DNA from: an uncultured Ignavibacteriota bacterium
Lineage (GTDB): Bacteria > Bacteroidota > Ignavibacteria > Palsa-1295
Direction of reading: 5' to 3'
DNA length: 33,368 bases
Assembly (NCBI GenBank): GCA_903900335.1
Contig: CAIUMP010000036.1
Location: 1-33,368 of the forward strand
Both the position numbers and the translations under genes were made by a program. A model generated the notes under the pieces. That model had not been told where the DNA came from, did not search any database, and saw only the letters and a program-made list of their open reading frames with translations. This document shows positions 1 to 8,716 of this stretch, one piece after another (the first letter of the stretch is position 1; each line of letters starts with the position of its first letter).

Positions 1-69
1 GTGACGAAGCAATCTGTCATCAATGAACGGATTGCTTCGTCACCCCTCCGGGGTTTCCTCGCAATGACA
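1..69. repeat. Palindromic repeat family A, copy 1 (left-truncated by window edge)
   Basis: This is the right-hand portion of an element that occurs four times in the window. It holds the foldback arms GACGAAGCAATC and GATTGCTTCGTC, followed by the shared end CCCCTCCGGGGTTTCCTCGCAATGACA. Only its distal part is visible, because the window starts inside it. It ends 22 bp before the ATG of the propeller gene, so it lies directly in that gene's leader. Short reading frames crossing it are products of the repeat, not genes. Confidence 0.85.
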
Positions 70-91
70 GCTCAAGCAGAATCGTCATCAT

Positions 92-3025
92 ATGAAGCCC
101 ATAGCCTCTACCACCGATTGGCGCGATTACCGCCGCGACACCAACCGCGCTGGCATTCAATCCCTGCCCCGCGCCAACACTCCACTCAACGAGCGTTGGT
201 CCACACGACTCGGTGGCGGCTATCAAACCATTCAGGTCATTCACGATCACACCAATCCTTCGCGCTATCATGATCTGCTGATGGTCGATGCTGGCGGCGT
301 TCAGCGCGTTAGTCCCGAAGGAGAATTTCGCTGGAAGACGCCACCCTTCGGGGCGCATGGAATTTCCTTTGTCGGTGATCTCGATGCCGATGGTCGTCTC
401 GAAATCCTCACCACCAACGGACGCGAAGTAATCATCCTCTCCGCCGAAGACGGCGCATTTCTCTTCCGCGATTCCATCGGCCCGCCATTCTCCTATGGCA
501 CATACGCGGGGATGATTCAATCGCATCCGTTCTTCCGAGATACGAGGACTACTAAGGCGAGTCCGTATCAATTCCTCGTCCCCTGCTTCTCCCACAAAGA
601 AGTGTTGATGTATGATTGCTCCGGCGGCGCTGAGAACACCCGCATCCTCCATCGGCTTTGGATGGACGACGGCTTCCATCCTTCTATTGTGATTGGGGAT
701 GTTAACAAAGATGGGATTGATGAAATCGTCATCGCGCGATTGGGTGGCGTCTATGTATTCTCGCCGCATTCCGGCGAGATGATCTCCCAAACGCTTTGGA
801 ACTCCGACGCCGAGCGCCGCCGGAACTACGGGCAATTCCAGCTTTCCGACATTGACGACGACGGCGATCTCGAAGCCATCATCCTCAGCGACAAAGTAAC
901 GCGCCACATCGCCGTGCTCGATAACGACGGCAAGGGCAACTTCGCACCGCTCTGGGATCGCTTCATCGAGCACATCTATCCGAACGACACAACGGAGTTG
1001 CGTTACACCGCGGAATCCATCAAGTGCTACGACGGGCTCTGTGAGATGGAAATTGCAGTTAGCATCTTTAATGGGCGCGGAGATAATCGGTGGTACACAG
1101 AGATTCTATCTGCGACGACTGGAGCGATCAGGGATGAACTTCCCGACCAATATCTTCGCGGTGTTCAGAGCCTCAAGATGGACGACCTCTATCAACTCTG
1201 TCTCAGCAAGGAAACCAGTCGTACCCCATCCTATTTCAGCGAACTCTCCATTTACGATCCCTTCGACGGCATAACGCAATGGACCTACCCCAGCGGCCAC
1301 TTCGCGGAAAGAACAATTCATGCACATCCCATTCGCTCTCAATTCAAGCCCGATGCCTTCTCTTCGCACGAGATTTGGCAATCATTGGATGAAGAGCGGC
1401 CGTCATTGTTTGTCATATCACCGCATGGCGAACTCATCGTGCTTCACGGAGATTGCACGATGACCGAAACGGGCTTCCAATCGGATACGCGATTTATTAT
1501 CTCGGAGATCGACAACGAAGAATTGTATGTCAGTCGCGCCGACGGAGATATTATCAAAGTCGTTGGTGAGAACAGTTGGAGGGCACCAGCAACAATCAAA
1601 CCATACCACTCTTCAGGCTATCACCTTACAACCGAAGCACACATCGCCGCTCGGCCAGCACCAGTGCCCTCGGTCTTCTGGTCACAACCAGTAGCAGCGA
1701 GTAATCAAACTGTCATTCCCGCGAACGCGGGAATCCATCCCCCGGACCTGGATTCCCGCATTCGCGGGAATGACAATGCGAAGACCGGAGACGATGATCC
1801 TAACAACGACAGCACGTGCTACCTCGCCGTCCCGGACTTCGCCAACAACATTCATCTCTTCCGCGCAGATGTCGAAGGCGCACTCACACCCATCAAGACA
1901 ATCAAAGGTCGTTCGCGTCTCGGATACGACAACGTCTTTCACTCCTCAACCTTCATCGAAACAACGAGCGGCTCGCGCCTCATTGTTGTCGATGACGAAG
2001 GCCTCGATCACTCGCGTCTCTCCCTTTACTCGCTTGATGGTGAATATGATCGCTCCTACAACTTCCCCGATCTCCCCGCCTCCATCCCCGGCAATAGAAT
2101 CGGATGCTACGATTGGCTCTACTTCCCGCATTCGCGCGGGGAAGCGATGTTCGCGAGCTTCTATCAGTCCCAATCCATGAATAGCGAGTGCTCGCTTGCA
2201 TTTTTGTTGGAGAGTGGTGAGATACTCTGGCGAGTCAATCAATATGGCGAAGGAGATTACGGTCGCGGCATTGGCCCGTGGGGCGCATCTGCCTTGAGAA
2301 TTGCGGGCGACAAACAAATCGCCGTATTCTGCGCAAAAGATACGCTCTGCCAAGTGGATCTCGAAACCGGTGCATTCTGGTGCGAGCCGAAGCTCCTAAC
2401 CGACTACACCGCCGAAGCCATGAAAGCCGACGACCGATTCGTCACGCAAGAGCTATCAAAGAAATCCTCTATCGACGATCCCTTCACCGCCTACGGCACA
2501 CCCATCATCCACAACAACGACATCATCATCGCCGGCTCCTTCGGCGGCTTCGGCATCATCCGCCAAAGCTCCGACAATGCTTCCCCTTCATACTTCATAC
2601 TTCATACTCAATACTTTCCCCTCTGGTGGCACGTCGCATCCTTCGGCGATGTCCTCTACCGAATGCCCGGCATTGGCGACATTGATGGCGACGGTCGCAT
2701 CGAGTTCGGACAAGGTCACGCTGACGGTACATTCGGCATCTACGATTACGAAACCGGCGCTCTGCGGGACTCGCTTGAGCTCCATTCCATCGCCACCGAC
2801 GTGCTCACGCTCGACTTCAATTCCGATGGGCAAATGGAGTTCATCCTCGGCACAAACGATGGCCGACTTCTCGCAATCGGACATGACGGCGAAAAGTGTA
2901 GTATCTTAGCAGAACATTTCATCGGCGCAGGCATGGGTTCGCCCATCGCCGCCGATCTCAACGGCGATGGCACGTCCGAAATCTACGTCGTCTCCGCCGA
3001 TGGGATGATGCGATGTTTTGGATAG
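92..3025 (+). CDS. FG-GAP/VCBS-repeat beta-propeller protein
   Basis: This 977-residue protein is built from FG-GAP/VCBS-like propeller blades with calcium-loop motifs of the DxDxDG type. They are visible at D96 (DLDADG), D203 (DVNKDG), D253 (DIDDDG), D863 (DIDGDG), D908 (DFNSDG) and D955 (DLNGDG). Such propellers usually act outside the cytoplasm, as binding or scaffold domains or as polysaccharide-lyase-like proteins. No enzyme motif is recognised. No signal peptide is seen from the ATG at 92: the N-terminus begins directly with a 'DWRDYRRDTNRAG' stretch that normally follows a signal peptide in PQQ/FG-GAP proteins. The true start may therefore lie upstream, or the repeat ending at 69 may have replaced it. 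Residues 540-562 are encoded by an in-frame palindromic repeat. The protein is first in a colinear run with a glycosidase-like gene, which suggests carbohydrate binding, but that is inference. Confidence 0.8.
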   Translation: MKPIASTTDWRDYRRDTNRAGIQSLPRANTPLNERWSTRLGGGYQTIQVIHDHTNPSRYHDLLMVDAGGVQRVSPEGEFRWKTPPFGAHGISFVGDLDADGRLEILTTNGREVIILSAEDGAFLFRDSIGPPFSYGTYAGMIQSHPFFRDTRTTKASPYQFLVPCFSHKEVLMYDCSGGAENTRILHRLWMDDGFHPSIVIGDVNKDGIDEIVIARLGGVYVFSPHSGEMISQTLWNSDAERRRNYGQFQLSDIDDDGDLEAIILSDKVTRHIAVLDNDGKGNFAPLWDRFIEHIYPNDTTELRYTAESIKCYDGLCEMEIAVSIFNGRGDNRWYTEILSATTGAIRDELPDQYLRGVQSLKMDDLYQLCLSKETSRTPSYFSELSIYDPFDGITQWTYPSGHFAERTIHAHPIRSQFKPDAFSSHEIWQSLDEERPSLFVISPHGELIVLHGDCTMTETGFQSDTRFIISEIDNEELYVSRADGDIIKVVGENSWRAPATIKPYHSSGYHLTTEAHIAARPAPVPSVFWSQPVAASNQTVIPANAGIHPPDLDSRIRGNDNAKTGDDDPNNDSTCYLAVPDFANNIHLFRADVEGALTPIKTIKGRSRLGYDNVFHSSTFIETTSGSRLIVVDDEGLDHSRLSLYSLDGEYDRSYNFPDLPASIPGNRIGCYDWLYFPHSRGEAMFASFYQSQSMNSECSLAFLLESGEILWRVNQYGEGDYGRGIGPWGASALRIAGDKQIAVFCAKDTLCQVDLETGAFWCEPKLLTDYTAEAMKADDRFVTQELSKKSSIDDPFTAYGTPIIHNNDIIIAGSFGGFGIIRQSSDNASPSYFILHTQYFPLWWHVASFGDVLYRMPGIGDIDGDGRIEFGQGHADGTFGIYDYETGALRDSLELHSIATDVLTLDFNSDGQMEFILGTNDGRLLAIGHDGEKCSILAEHFIGAGMGSPIAADLNGDGTSEIYVVSADGMMRCFG
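1711..1775. repeat. Palindromic repeat family B, copy 1, inside a coding sequence
   Basis: This is a 65-bp near-perfect palindrome with outer arms TGTCATTCCCGCGAA and TTCGCGGGAATGACA and inner arms GGGAATCC and GGATTCCC. It lies in frame within the propeller gene and encodes residues 540-562 (a VIPANAGIH...DSRIRGND peptide). A related copy sits in the gap at 13067-13145. The reading frame continues intact on both sides. Confidence 0.9.
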
Positions 3026-3045
3026 ATCACACTCTTCGTACAATC

Positions 3046-3154
3046 GTCATTGCGAGGAGGCCGCAGGCCGACGAAGCAATCCGTTGTCAAGGAACGACTT
3101 GCTCCCCATCAACGGATTGCTTCGTCACCCCTCCGGGGTTTCCTCGCAATGACA
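3046..3154. repeat. Palindromic repeat family A, copy 2
   Basis: This full-length copy begins GTCATTGCGAGGAGGCC and ends TTTCCTCGCAATGACA, so its ends are inverted repeats of each other (CATTGCGAGGA/TCCTCGCAATG). An internal foldback pairs CGACGAAGCAATCCGTTG with a matching downstream arm. It fills almost the whole gap between the propeller gene and the glycosidase-like gene. Confidence 0.9.
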
Positions 3155-3168
3155 GTATTAAATAACGT

Positions 3169-5472
3169 TTGTCACAAGAAGGCACCAGCTACCTCACCCT
3201 CCCCCCCTTCCCCCTTCGCGATGAACTCGCGTGGCTTGGGAACGTGAGCGTGTGGTCTGCGCCGCCCGACATCCGTCTCGCCGATGTAAAAGACGGCTTC
3301 CTATTGGGTGGCGGCGGACATTGCTCCGCACGACTCGGTATGCAACCGCGCTTTAGCACCATGGAGCGCATTCTCGCGCCGCATCTCAGCTCCTACAACT
3401 TTGCGGAGAATAATAATTTCCGCATGGATGTCGTCACCCCTTCGCGCGACTTCTATCCTCCATTCATCTTCACGCCCACTTCACAGCACATCTGGCGCGT
3501 CCGCAATTCTGGTATTGTTATCACGGCGGAGCGCGATGATACGTATGAAGTTGTTACCGTGAACGCGGTGCATCCCTATCGGCATGTCTTTCTGCGATAT
3601 GCATCGCTTCGGAATATTTCGAAGAAGCCGATCACCGACATCGGCCTCAGCTTCGATGCCCCGCCGGATGTGCCATTCCCCGCCGCAGGTCATCGCTCGC
3701 TCGTGCTTCCGCTGAACGATGAGGAAATCATGGAGCGCCTCCAAGAGATGCAACCCGCCGGCCGCGACTATGGCCCCAACTACACCAACGAGACGCAGCG
3801 CAACCGCTACATGGTGCGTGGCATCATCGGTGGCAAGGTGCGTGGCTATCAGGATCTGTTCGCGCATTGGGATGAGGTGCCAGCAGGTGAAGCCGTGCAT
3901 ACCCTGCACTATCTCGCACCGGGACCTCGTGACGATGAAGCATCCGCGATAGATTCCGCACAACTCATTAGGCACGAGATCGAAGCAACATCCGTCGCGC
4001 GGCTATTTCAAGAGATCAAGAGTTGGTGGGACGAGCGTGCGAACGAACGAACGCTCTTTACCGGAAGCAATCAACGTTTCACAGAGCTTCTGGAAAACAA
4101 CGCCGTCCTTCAAACGTCTGTCGAGCTTCCGAATGGTGGCTTTACCGTCATCGACGATTATACCGGCACCTGGCTCCGCGATCACAACGGTTCGCATCTT
4201 CACATGTTGGATCTCGGGCAGCACGAACATGTCCGCGCCTCGATGGATCGATACTACGGACTCGATGTCACGAACCGCTCGCTCTATAGCGTCTATGCCA
4301 GCGACATCCAACCCGCCAACCCGCTCCCACCCGAGCCAGATTGGGAATCCATCGAAGGATTCATCACCGGTGATGTTCCGAATTTCCGAACGCTGTGGTA
4401 CGGCTGGTACTTCAAGCATACGGGCGATCTTCGTTACATCGCCGAGCGCTTCAATTATATGAAGGGCGCCTTTATGAGGCAAAAGCTGCACGAGCATGGC
4501 TTCCTCGCGGAGTACTGCTACGATGAGACCTACGGCATCGGCCCAGTTGGCCCCATGCGCGTTGGCTTCTCCGCTGATAACTCGTTCATCGCGCTCTCTG
4601 CCGCGAGAACGCTCGCACACTTTGCAAATCTGCTTCATCGCGACGACGCAGACTGGCTGCACAACTACGCGGAGTCCATCCACGCCGCAATTGAAAAAAC
4701 ATTCTGGCTCGAAAAAGAGGGCTACTACGCCATGCGTGTCAAGCCCGACGGTTCGCTCGACAAAACACCGCTCTCCATCGGCCTCATGCGTCCGCTCTGG
4801 ACCGGCCCATCACCCGATGATGACCACGCGATCAAGAGCGCGCTATACACACTGAAGCATCTCCACGGAAAGAACGGCTTCCTTCGCCTCATCCCAACGC
4901 ACGATCAAACCGTCACGATGGCTATCGGTTATCTTCTCTCCGCGATGAAGAAGATCGGGCATCCGGAGATCGACCGTGTATTCAATGATGTCTTGAAGTG
5001 GGCGGATCCATCGGGCACATTCGGCGAGTATTTGCAAGAGAGTAAGGATGGCCCGTGGGAGTGTTACGAGCATCTCGCGCATCGCAACCGTATGTGGGAG
5101 TCCGGCATTAACGCGGATTCGATCATCTTCGCGCTTACCGGCTTTGCACCGAACGCCTTCGAACGGAGTGTCACATTCGCACCCTATCTGCCAAAGGGTT
5201 GGACGACCTTCGCCGCAGAACGATTCCGCGTTGGCAATACGCGGCTCTCGCTCCTGCAAGAGAAATCTCGCGGCAAGCACCGAATCACCGTTCGTCACGA
5301 TTCCGGCGAACCTCTGAATGTCCACATTGTTCTCACTGCCGATTCTCCTCGCACAGTTCACATTGACAAGAAAGTCATGGACACGGACTGGCAGGAGAAT
5401 CGCTTCGGCATCTTCCGCGCGGGGCTCGAACATACTCTTGTCAGCAGAGAACAACTCATTATTCTATTCTAA
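3169..5472 (+). CDS. Six-hairpin glycosidase-like protein (GH, amylo-1,6-glucosidase/GH63-like)
   Basis: This protein of about 767 residues has an N-terminal beta-rich domain (roughly 20-270), a central alpha/alpha-barrel-like part (roughly 300-670) and a short C-terminal beta-sandwich. Motifs typical of six-hairpin glycosidases are visible: 'TWLRDHNGSHLHML', 'YGWYFKHTGDLRYI', 'GFSADNSFIALSAARTLAHFA' and 'RNRMWESGINADSIIFALTGF'. I infer hydrolysis of an alpha-linked sugar or oligosaccharide, but the exact GH family and substrate are not clear and I did not assign catalytic acids. No signal peptide is visible. The upstream in-frame start is a TTG at 3169, only 14 bp after a palindromic repeat. 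A GTG at 3244 is an alternative that would remove the first 25 residues. The stop codon abuts the GTG of the nitrilase gene, which indicates cotranscription. Confidence 0.75.
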   Translation: MSQEGTSYLTLPPFPLRDELAWLGNVSVWSAPPDIRLADVKDGFLLGGGGHCSARLGMQPRFSTMERILAPHLSSYNFAENNNFRMDVVTPSRDFYPPFIFTPTSQHIWRVRNSGIVITAERDDTYEVVTVNAVHPYRHVFLRYASLRNISKKPITDIGLSFDAPPDVPFPAAGHRSLVLPLNDEEIMERLQEMQPAGRDYGPNYTNETQRNRYMVRGIIGGKVRGYQDLFAHWDEVPAGEAVHTLHYLAPGPRDDEASAIDSAQLIRHEIEATSVARLFQEIKSWWDERANERTLFTGSNQRFTELLENNAVLQTSVELPNGGFTVIDDYTGTWLRDHNGSHLHMLDLGQHEHVRASMDRYYGLDVTNRSLYSVYASDIQPANPLPPEPDWESIEGFITGDVPNFRTLWYGWYFKHTGDLRYIAERFNYMKGAFMRQKLHEHGFLAEYCYDETYGIGPVGPMRVGFSADNSFIALSAARTLAHFANLLHRDDADWLHNYAESIHAAIEKTFWLEKEGYYAMRVKPDGSLDKTPLSIGLMRPLWTGPSPDDDHAIKSALYTLKHLHGKNGFLRLIPTHDQTVTMAIGYLLSAMKKIGHPEIDRVFNDVLKWADPSGTFGEYLQESKDGPWECYEHLAHRNRMWESGINADSIIFALTGFAPNAFERSVTFAPYLPKGWTTFAAERFRVGNTRLSLLQEKSRGKHRITVRHDSGEPLNVHIVLTADSPRTVHIDKKVMDTDWQENRFGIFRAGLEHTLVSREQLIILF

Positions 5473-6348
5473 GTGCGCAACATCCGCATCGCCAGCGTCT
5501 CGTTTCTGATGGACGACACTCCGCACACCGTCGAGTCGAATCTCGAACGTGCCTCGCATTACATTCAACAGGCCAGCGAGGCTGGAGCCCAGATCGTATG
5601 CCTGCCCGAGACCGTCACGACGAATGGCATTCCACAACCGCAACATAGCATCGAAGACGCGTGGAATCCCTTCTTCGCCGCGTTTGCACAGCTCCATTCC
5701 ATTGCTATCGTCGCACCGTTTTTTGTTAAGGAGGGCACACGCTGCTTCAATCAAGCAACCGTCTTCGATTCGAACGGTGCGATCGCCGGTGTCTATCGCA
5801 AGGTGCAGCCAACTGGTTGGGAAGCGAAGTTCGTCACTCCGGGCGATGAGTTTCCCATCATTGATATTGGTATTGCAAAGATCGCCGTGATGATCTGCAT
5901 GGACATCTACTTCCCGGAGATCGCACGCATCTATGCGATGAAAGGTGCAGAGATACTCTTCTGGCCTACGACCACGCACGGCCCTACGCAAAGCGGACTC
6001 GAAGCGCAACTCCGCTCGCGCGCCATGGATAACTCGTTGTACATCGTCGAATCCAATCTTGCGGGACATCCGCCGTACGCGCCGTACAACGGTCGCTTCT
6101 ATCCCGGCAATGCGCGCCTTGTGGATCATAGCGGCGACATCATTGCACAAACAGGCCGCCGCGCAGGCCTCGCCATCGCCGATATCGATCTCGACGAACG
6201 CCGCACGACTTCGGATGTTCTCCTCATTCAATCCCCCGACGACACCCGAGCCGATCTCGAATCACTCGTCCGCATGGATCTGTTCGCGAAGGAGTACGCG
6301 GCAATCGCGAAGAATCAGACACGACATTACGACACACTAACGAAGTGA
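5473..6348 (+). CDS. Carbon-nitrogen hydrolase (nitrilase superfamily)
   Basis: This is a complete 291-residue nitrilase-superfamily protein, which hydrolyses a non-peptide C-N bond (amide, carbamoyl or nitrile) through a covalent thioester. The catalytic triad is readable: Glu46 in 'CLPET', Lys110 in 'YRKVQPTGWE' and Cys142 in 'VMICMDIYFPE'. The family's extra Glu is plausibly E117. It starts with GTG at 5473, the base after the preceding TAA, so it is probably translationally coupled to the glycosidase-like gene. Its substrate is unknown. Omega-amidase, N-carbamoyl-amino-acid amidohydrolase or aliphatic amidase activities are all possible. Given the adjacent transporter and amino-acid-type enzymes, deamidation or decarbamoylation of an imported compound is a reasonable inference. 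Confidence 0.88.
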   Translation: MRNIRIASVSFLMDDTPHTVESNLERASHYIQQASEAGAQIVCLPETVTTNGIPQPQHSIEDAWNPFFAAFAQLHSIAIVAPFFVKEGTRCFNQATVFDSNGAIAGVYRKVQPTGWEAKFVTPGDEFPIIDIGIAKIAVMICMDIYFPEIARIYAMKGAEILFWPTTTHGPTQSGLEAQLRSRAMDNSLYIVESNLAGHPPYAPYNGRFYPGNARLVDHSGDIIAQTGRRAGLAIADIDLDERRTTSDVLLIQSPDDTRADLESLVRMDLFAKEYAAIAKNQTRHYDTLTK

Positions 6349-6365
6349 CACTCCCCAACCAATAC

Positions 6366-6473
6366 GTCATTGCGAGGAGGCCGAAGGCCGACGAAGCAAT
6401 CCGTTGTCAAGGAACGACATACTCCACAACAACGGATTGCTTCGTCACCCCTCCGGGGTTTCCTCGCAATGAC
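6366..6473. repeat. Palindromic repeat family A, copy 3
   Basis: This copy is nearly identical to the one at 3046-3154. It runs from GTCATTGCGAGGAGGCC to TTTCCTCGCAATGAC, with the same internal GACGAAGCAATCCGTTG foldback. It occupies the gap between the nitrilase gene and the ABC substrate-binding protein gene. The outer ends are mutually inverted, so either strand can fold into a long hairpin. Confidence 0.9.
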
Positions 6474-6504
6474 TTGATCTTCTTACTGAGTGCCAAATTA
6501 TAAC

Positions 6505-7797
6505 ATGACCTTACTTCGAAGACTCTCGCTTCTCCTCCTCCTTCTCACAACCGCCTCAAGCTGCGGCAAGAAGGACACCGCCACCTCCGGCAAAACGCAC
6601 ATCAAGCTCGTCCATTTCTATCTCGATCAGAAGGACACCTGGCAGCACGATGTCGTCGATCCATTCATGGCGGCACATCCCGGCATTGAAGTCGAAGTCG
6701 AAGCCATTCCGTTCGGGCTCTACACAACGAAGATCCTCTCCGCTGCGGCGAGCGGCTCTTCCGTCGGGGATGTCGTTGTGATAGATGATTGGTTTGGTCA
6801 AGAGTTGTTCAAACGCAATTACACCATTCCGCTCGACTCCCTCTTCCACCGCGATCTCAAAGAAGACGACTTCTACTCGCAGTTCTTTACTGTTTGGCGA
6901 ATGGGTAACGTTGCTAACGCACCGCTGATGGCAATGCCTGCATCCGGCGGCGTAACCGCGTTGTTCTACAACAAAGACCTCTTCGATAAGGCTGGCGTCA
7001 ATTACCCCGATTCAACGTGGACGTACGCCGACTTCCTCACCGCCGCCCGAAAGCTCACCAACAACGCCACCGATCCTCATCAAAAGAACTGGGGCGTGCT
7101 CTTAGATGACGGGCTCTTCACTGGAATCGACACCTACATCTACTCCAACGGCGGTAAGATCTTGTCCGATGACAAAACGCACAGCGCAATGATGGAGCCA
7201 GCAACAATCGCTGCTGTGCAATCGTATGTCGATCTCATCCAAAAGGAGCACGTCGCGCCCGCCCCCGATCCATCGCAACTGCTCGGGCAGAAGTTCATGC
7301 TCGGTCACGCCGCGATGATGCTTCATGCGGATGTCGCGAAGACGGAGCTTGCACATGCTACATTCAAGTGGAATGTCGCCGCCCCGCCGAAAGGAAGCGC
7401 TGGCCTCTTCGATCGCCAGTATGGACAAGCCTTCGGAATCACCAAGACCTCCGAGCATCCCGATTCTGCGTGGGAGTTGATCAAGTGGATCGTCACAGTC
7501 CCCGGGAAGAAGGGGATCAATGAGCTATTCAATTCTGCGATGCCGCTCAATCGCGCACTCGCAAACTCGCCGGAGTTTCTTGAAGGCGCGCAGAAGTGTG
7601 ATAGACGTGCGCTGCTCGACATCAATAACTCCGGTCATGTCTTCACCCTTATCACACCAGGCTGGCAGGAGTGGCGCGACCACGGCTTCACACCCAACAT
7701 GCAGGACATGCTCGCGGGCCGTAAGTCCGTTCACGATGGCTGCAAAGCGATTGACGAGAAGATCAACGAAGTGCTTTCACGAAGCCGAGCACAATAA
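6505..7797 (+). CDS. ABC transporter extracellular substrate-binding lipoprotein (sugar type, family 1)
   Basis: This is the solute receptor of a CUT1-like ABC importer, about 430 residues, the usual length. From ATG 6505 the N-terminus is MTLLRRLSLLLLLL, followed by a lipobox-like TASSC with Cys20, which indicates a lipid-anchored exported protein. An in-frame GTG at 6490 would add five residues. I prefer the ATG because it gives a compact signal peptide, but neither start has a clear ribosome-binding site. Family features include 'FYNKDLFDKAGVNYPDSTWTYADF', 'GKFMLGHAAMML'-like central segments and 'AWELIKWIV'. These are seen in maltose, glycerol-3-phosphate and oligosaccharide receptors (MalE/UgpB type). 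The two permease genes follow at once. The ligand cannot be read from sequence; a sugar or glycoside is likely. Confidence 0.9.
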   Translation: MTLLRRLSLLLLLLTTASSCGKKDTATSGKTHIKLVHFYLDQKDTWQHDVVDPFMAAHPGIEVEVEAIPFGLYTTKILSAAASGSSVGDVVVIDDWFGQELFKRNYTIPLDSLFHRDLKEDDFYSQFFTVWRMGNVANAPLMAMPASGGVTALFYNKDLFDKAGVNYPDSTWTYADFLTAARKLTNNATDPHQKNWGVLLDDGLFTGIDTYIYSNGGKILSDDKTHSAMMEPATIAAVQSYVDLIQKEHVAPAPDPSQLLGQKFMLGHAAMMLHADVAKTELAHATFKWNVAAPPKGSAGLFDRQYGQAFGITKTSEHPDSAWELIKWIVTVPGKKGINELFNSAMPLNRALANSPEFLEGAQKCDRRALLDINNSGHVFTLITPGWQEWRDHGFTPNMQDMLAGRKSVHDGCKAIDEKINEVLSRSRAQ

Positions 7798-7802
7798 TTA
7801 TA

Positions 7803-8663
7803 GTGAAGTCTCGCTCCGCCTATCTGTATTTGCTCCCGGTGCTGATCGGCTTCACGGTCTTCACGCTTGGGCCGGTGATGGCATCCCTCTATCTATCACT
7901 CACACATTACGAGATCGCCGCCGCGCCTGTCTTCGTCGGTCTCCTCAACTACAAGCAGCTTCTCAATGAACAACTCTTCTGGCAAGTTGTTGGCAATACG
8001 TTCTATTACGCGTTCCTTTATGTGCCGCTTAGTGTCGGTGTGTCGCTCGCTCTCGCGTTACTATTGGAGAAGAAAATACGCGGCATCACGTTCTTTCGCA
8101 CAGTCTATTTCCTGCCGGTCGTTACTTCGATGGTTGCTGCCGCAATCATTTGGACGTGGATTTACAATGGCGACATCGGCCTGCTGAATTATCTCCTCTC
8201 CCTCTTCGGCATCAACGGTCCCAAGTGGCTGCAAAACCCGCACTGGGCACTGCCGGCTATCGCGCTCATGAGCGTGTGGAAGAATGCCGGTTACAACATG
8301 ATGATCTTCCTCGCCGGACTCGCAAACATCCCCACCGACTACCACGAAGCTGCGCGGCTTGATGGCGCATCCTCGTTCGCGCGCTTCCGTGAGATCACGT
8401 TGCCGCTCATTTCTCCGGTCCTCTTCTTTGTGCTCGTGGTCACCACCATCGGCGCGTTTCAGGTTTTCGAACAAACGTATGTGATGACGAATGGCGGACC
8501 GGGTACATCCACGCTCACGCTCAGCTATTACATCTGGCAAACTGCCTTCTCCTTCTTCAATCTCGGCTCCGCGAGCGCGCTGGGCTATCTGTTCTTCATT
8601 ATTGTGCTAGTGATGACAGCAATCCAATTCCAAGTGCGCAAACGATGGGTGTATCAATCGTAA
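7803..8663 (+). CDS. ABC sugar transporter permease 1 (MalF/UgpA type)
   Basis: This 286-residue integral membrane protein has about six hydrophobic segments (first near residues 7-29) and the cytoplasmic EAA loop at about 180-200: 'YHEAARLDGASSFARFREITLP'. That loop is the docking site for the ABC ATPase. Together with the second permease it should form the inner-membrane channel of the importer. It starts with GTG at 7803, five bases after the receptor gene's stop. Its TAA stop codon is itself the first three bases of the heptamer repeat that separates it from the next gene. No ATPase gene occurs anywhere in the window, so a shared MsmX-like ATPase encoded elsewhere is expected. Confidence 0.93.
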   Translation: MKSRSAYLYLLPVLIGFTVFTLGPVMASLYLSLTHYEIAAAPVFVGLLNYKQLLNEQLFWQVVGNTFYYAFLYVPLSVGVSLALALLLEKKIRGITFFRTVYFLPVVTSMVAAAIIWTWIYNGDIGLLNYLLSLFGINGPKWLQNPHWALPAIALMSVWKNAGYNMMIFLAGLANIPTDYHEAARLDGASSFARFREITLPLISPVLFFVLVVTTIGAFQVFEQTYVMTNGGPGTSTLTLSYYIWQTAFSFFNLGSASALGYLFFIIVLVMTAIQFQVRKRWVYQS

Positions 8664-8716
8664 CGAGTAACGAGTAATGAGTAACGAGTAATGAGTAACG
8701 AGTGATGAGTAACGAG
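8661..8716 (+). repeat. Eight tandem heptamers (TAAYGAG) spanning a stop-start junction
   Basis: Eight contiguous 7-bp units read TAACGAG, TAACGAG, TAATGAG, TAACGAG, TAATGAG, TAACGAG, TGATGAG, TAACGAG. The first unit contains the stop codon of permease 1. The seventh contains the ATG (8705) of permease 2, and the GTG at 8702 overlaps its edge. The TAATGAG units carry further ATGs at 8677 and 8691, in the two other frames. Each of these is followed by the same codons for M-S-N-E and then a stop. Confidence 0.95.

Noticed and set aside
20-973. 317-codon open frame on the minus strand
   Set aside because: It lies antisense to the propeller gene, whose + frame shows clear DxDxDG blades. The minus frame has no recognisable domain and ends in the repeat.
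3050-3247. 65-codon frame with peptide 'RIASSPLRGFLAMT'
   Set aside because: It is translated from the family A repeat; the same peptide is produced by copy 1. It is not a gene.
8661-8716. CRISPR-like direct repeats
   Set aside because: The units are 7 bp and contiguous without spacers, so this is a simple tandem array.
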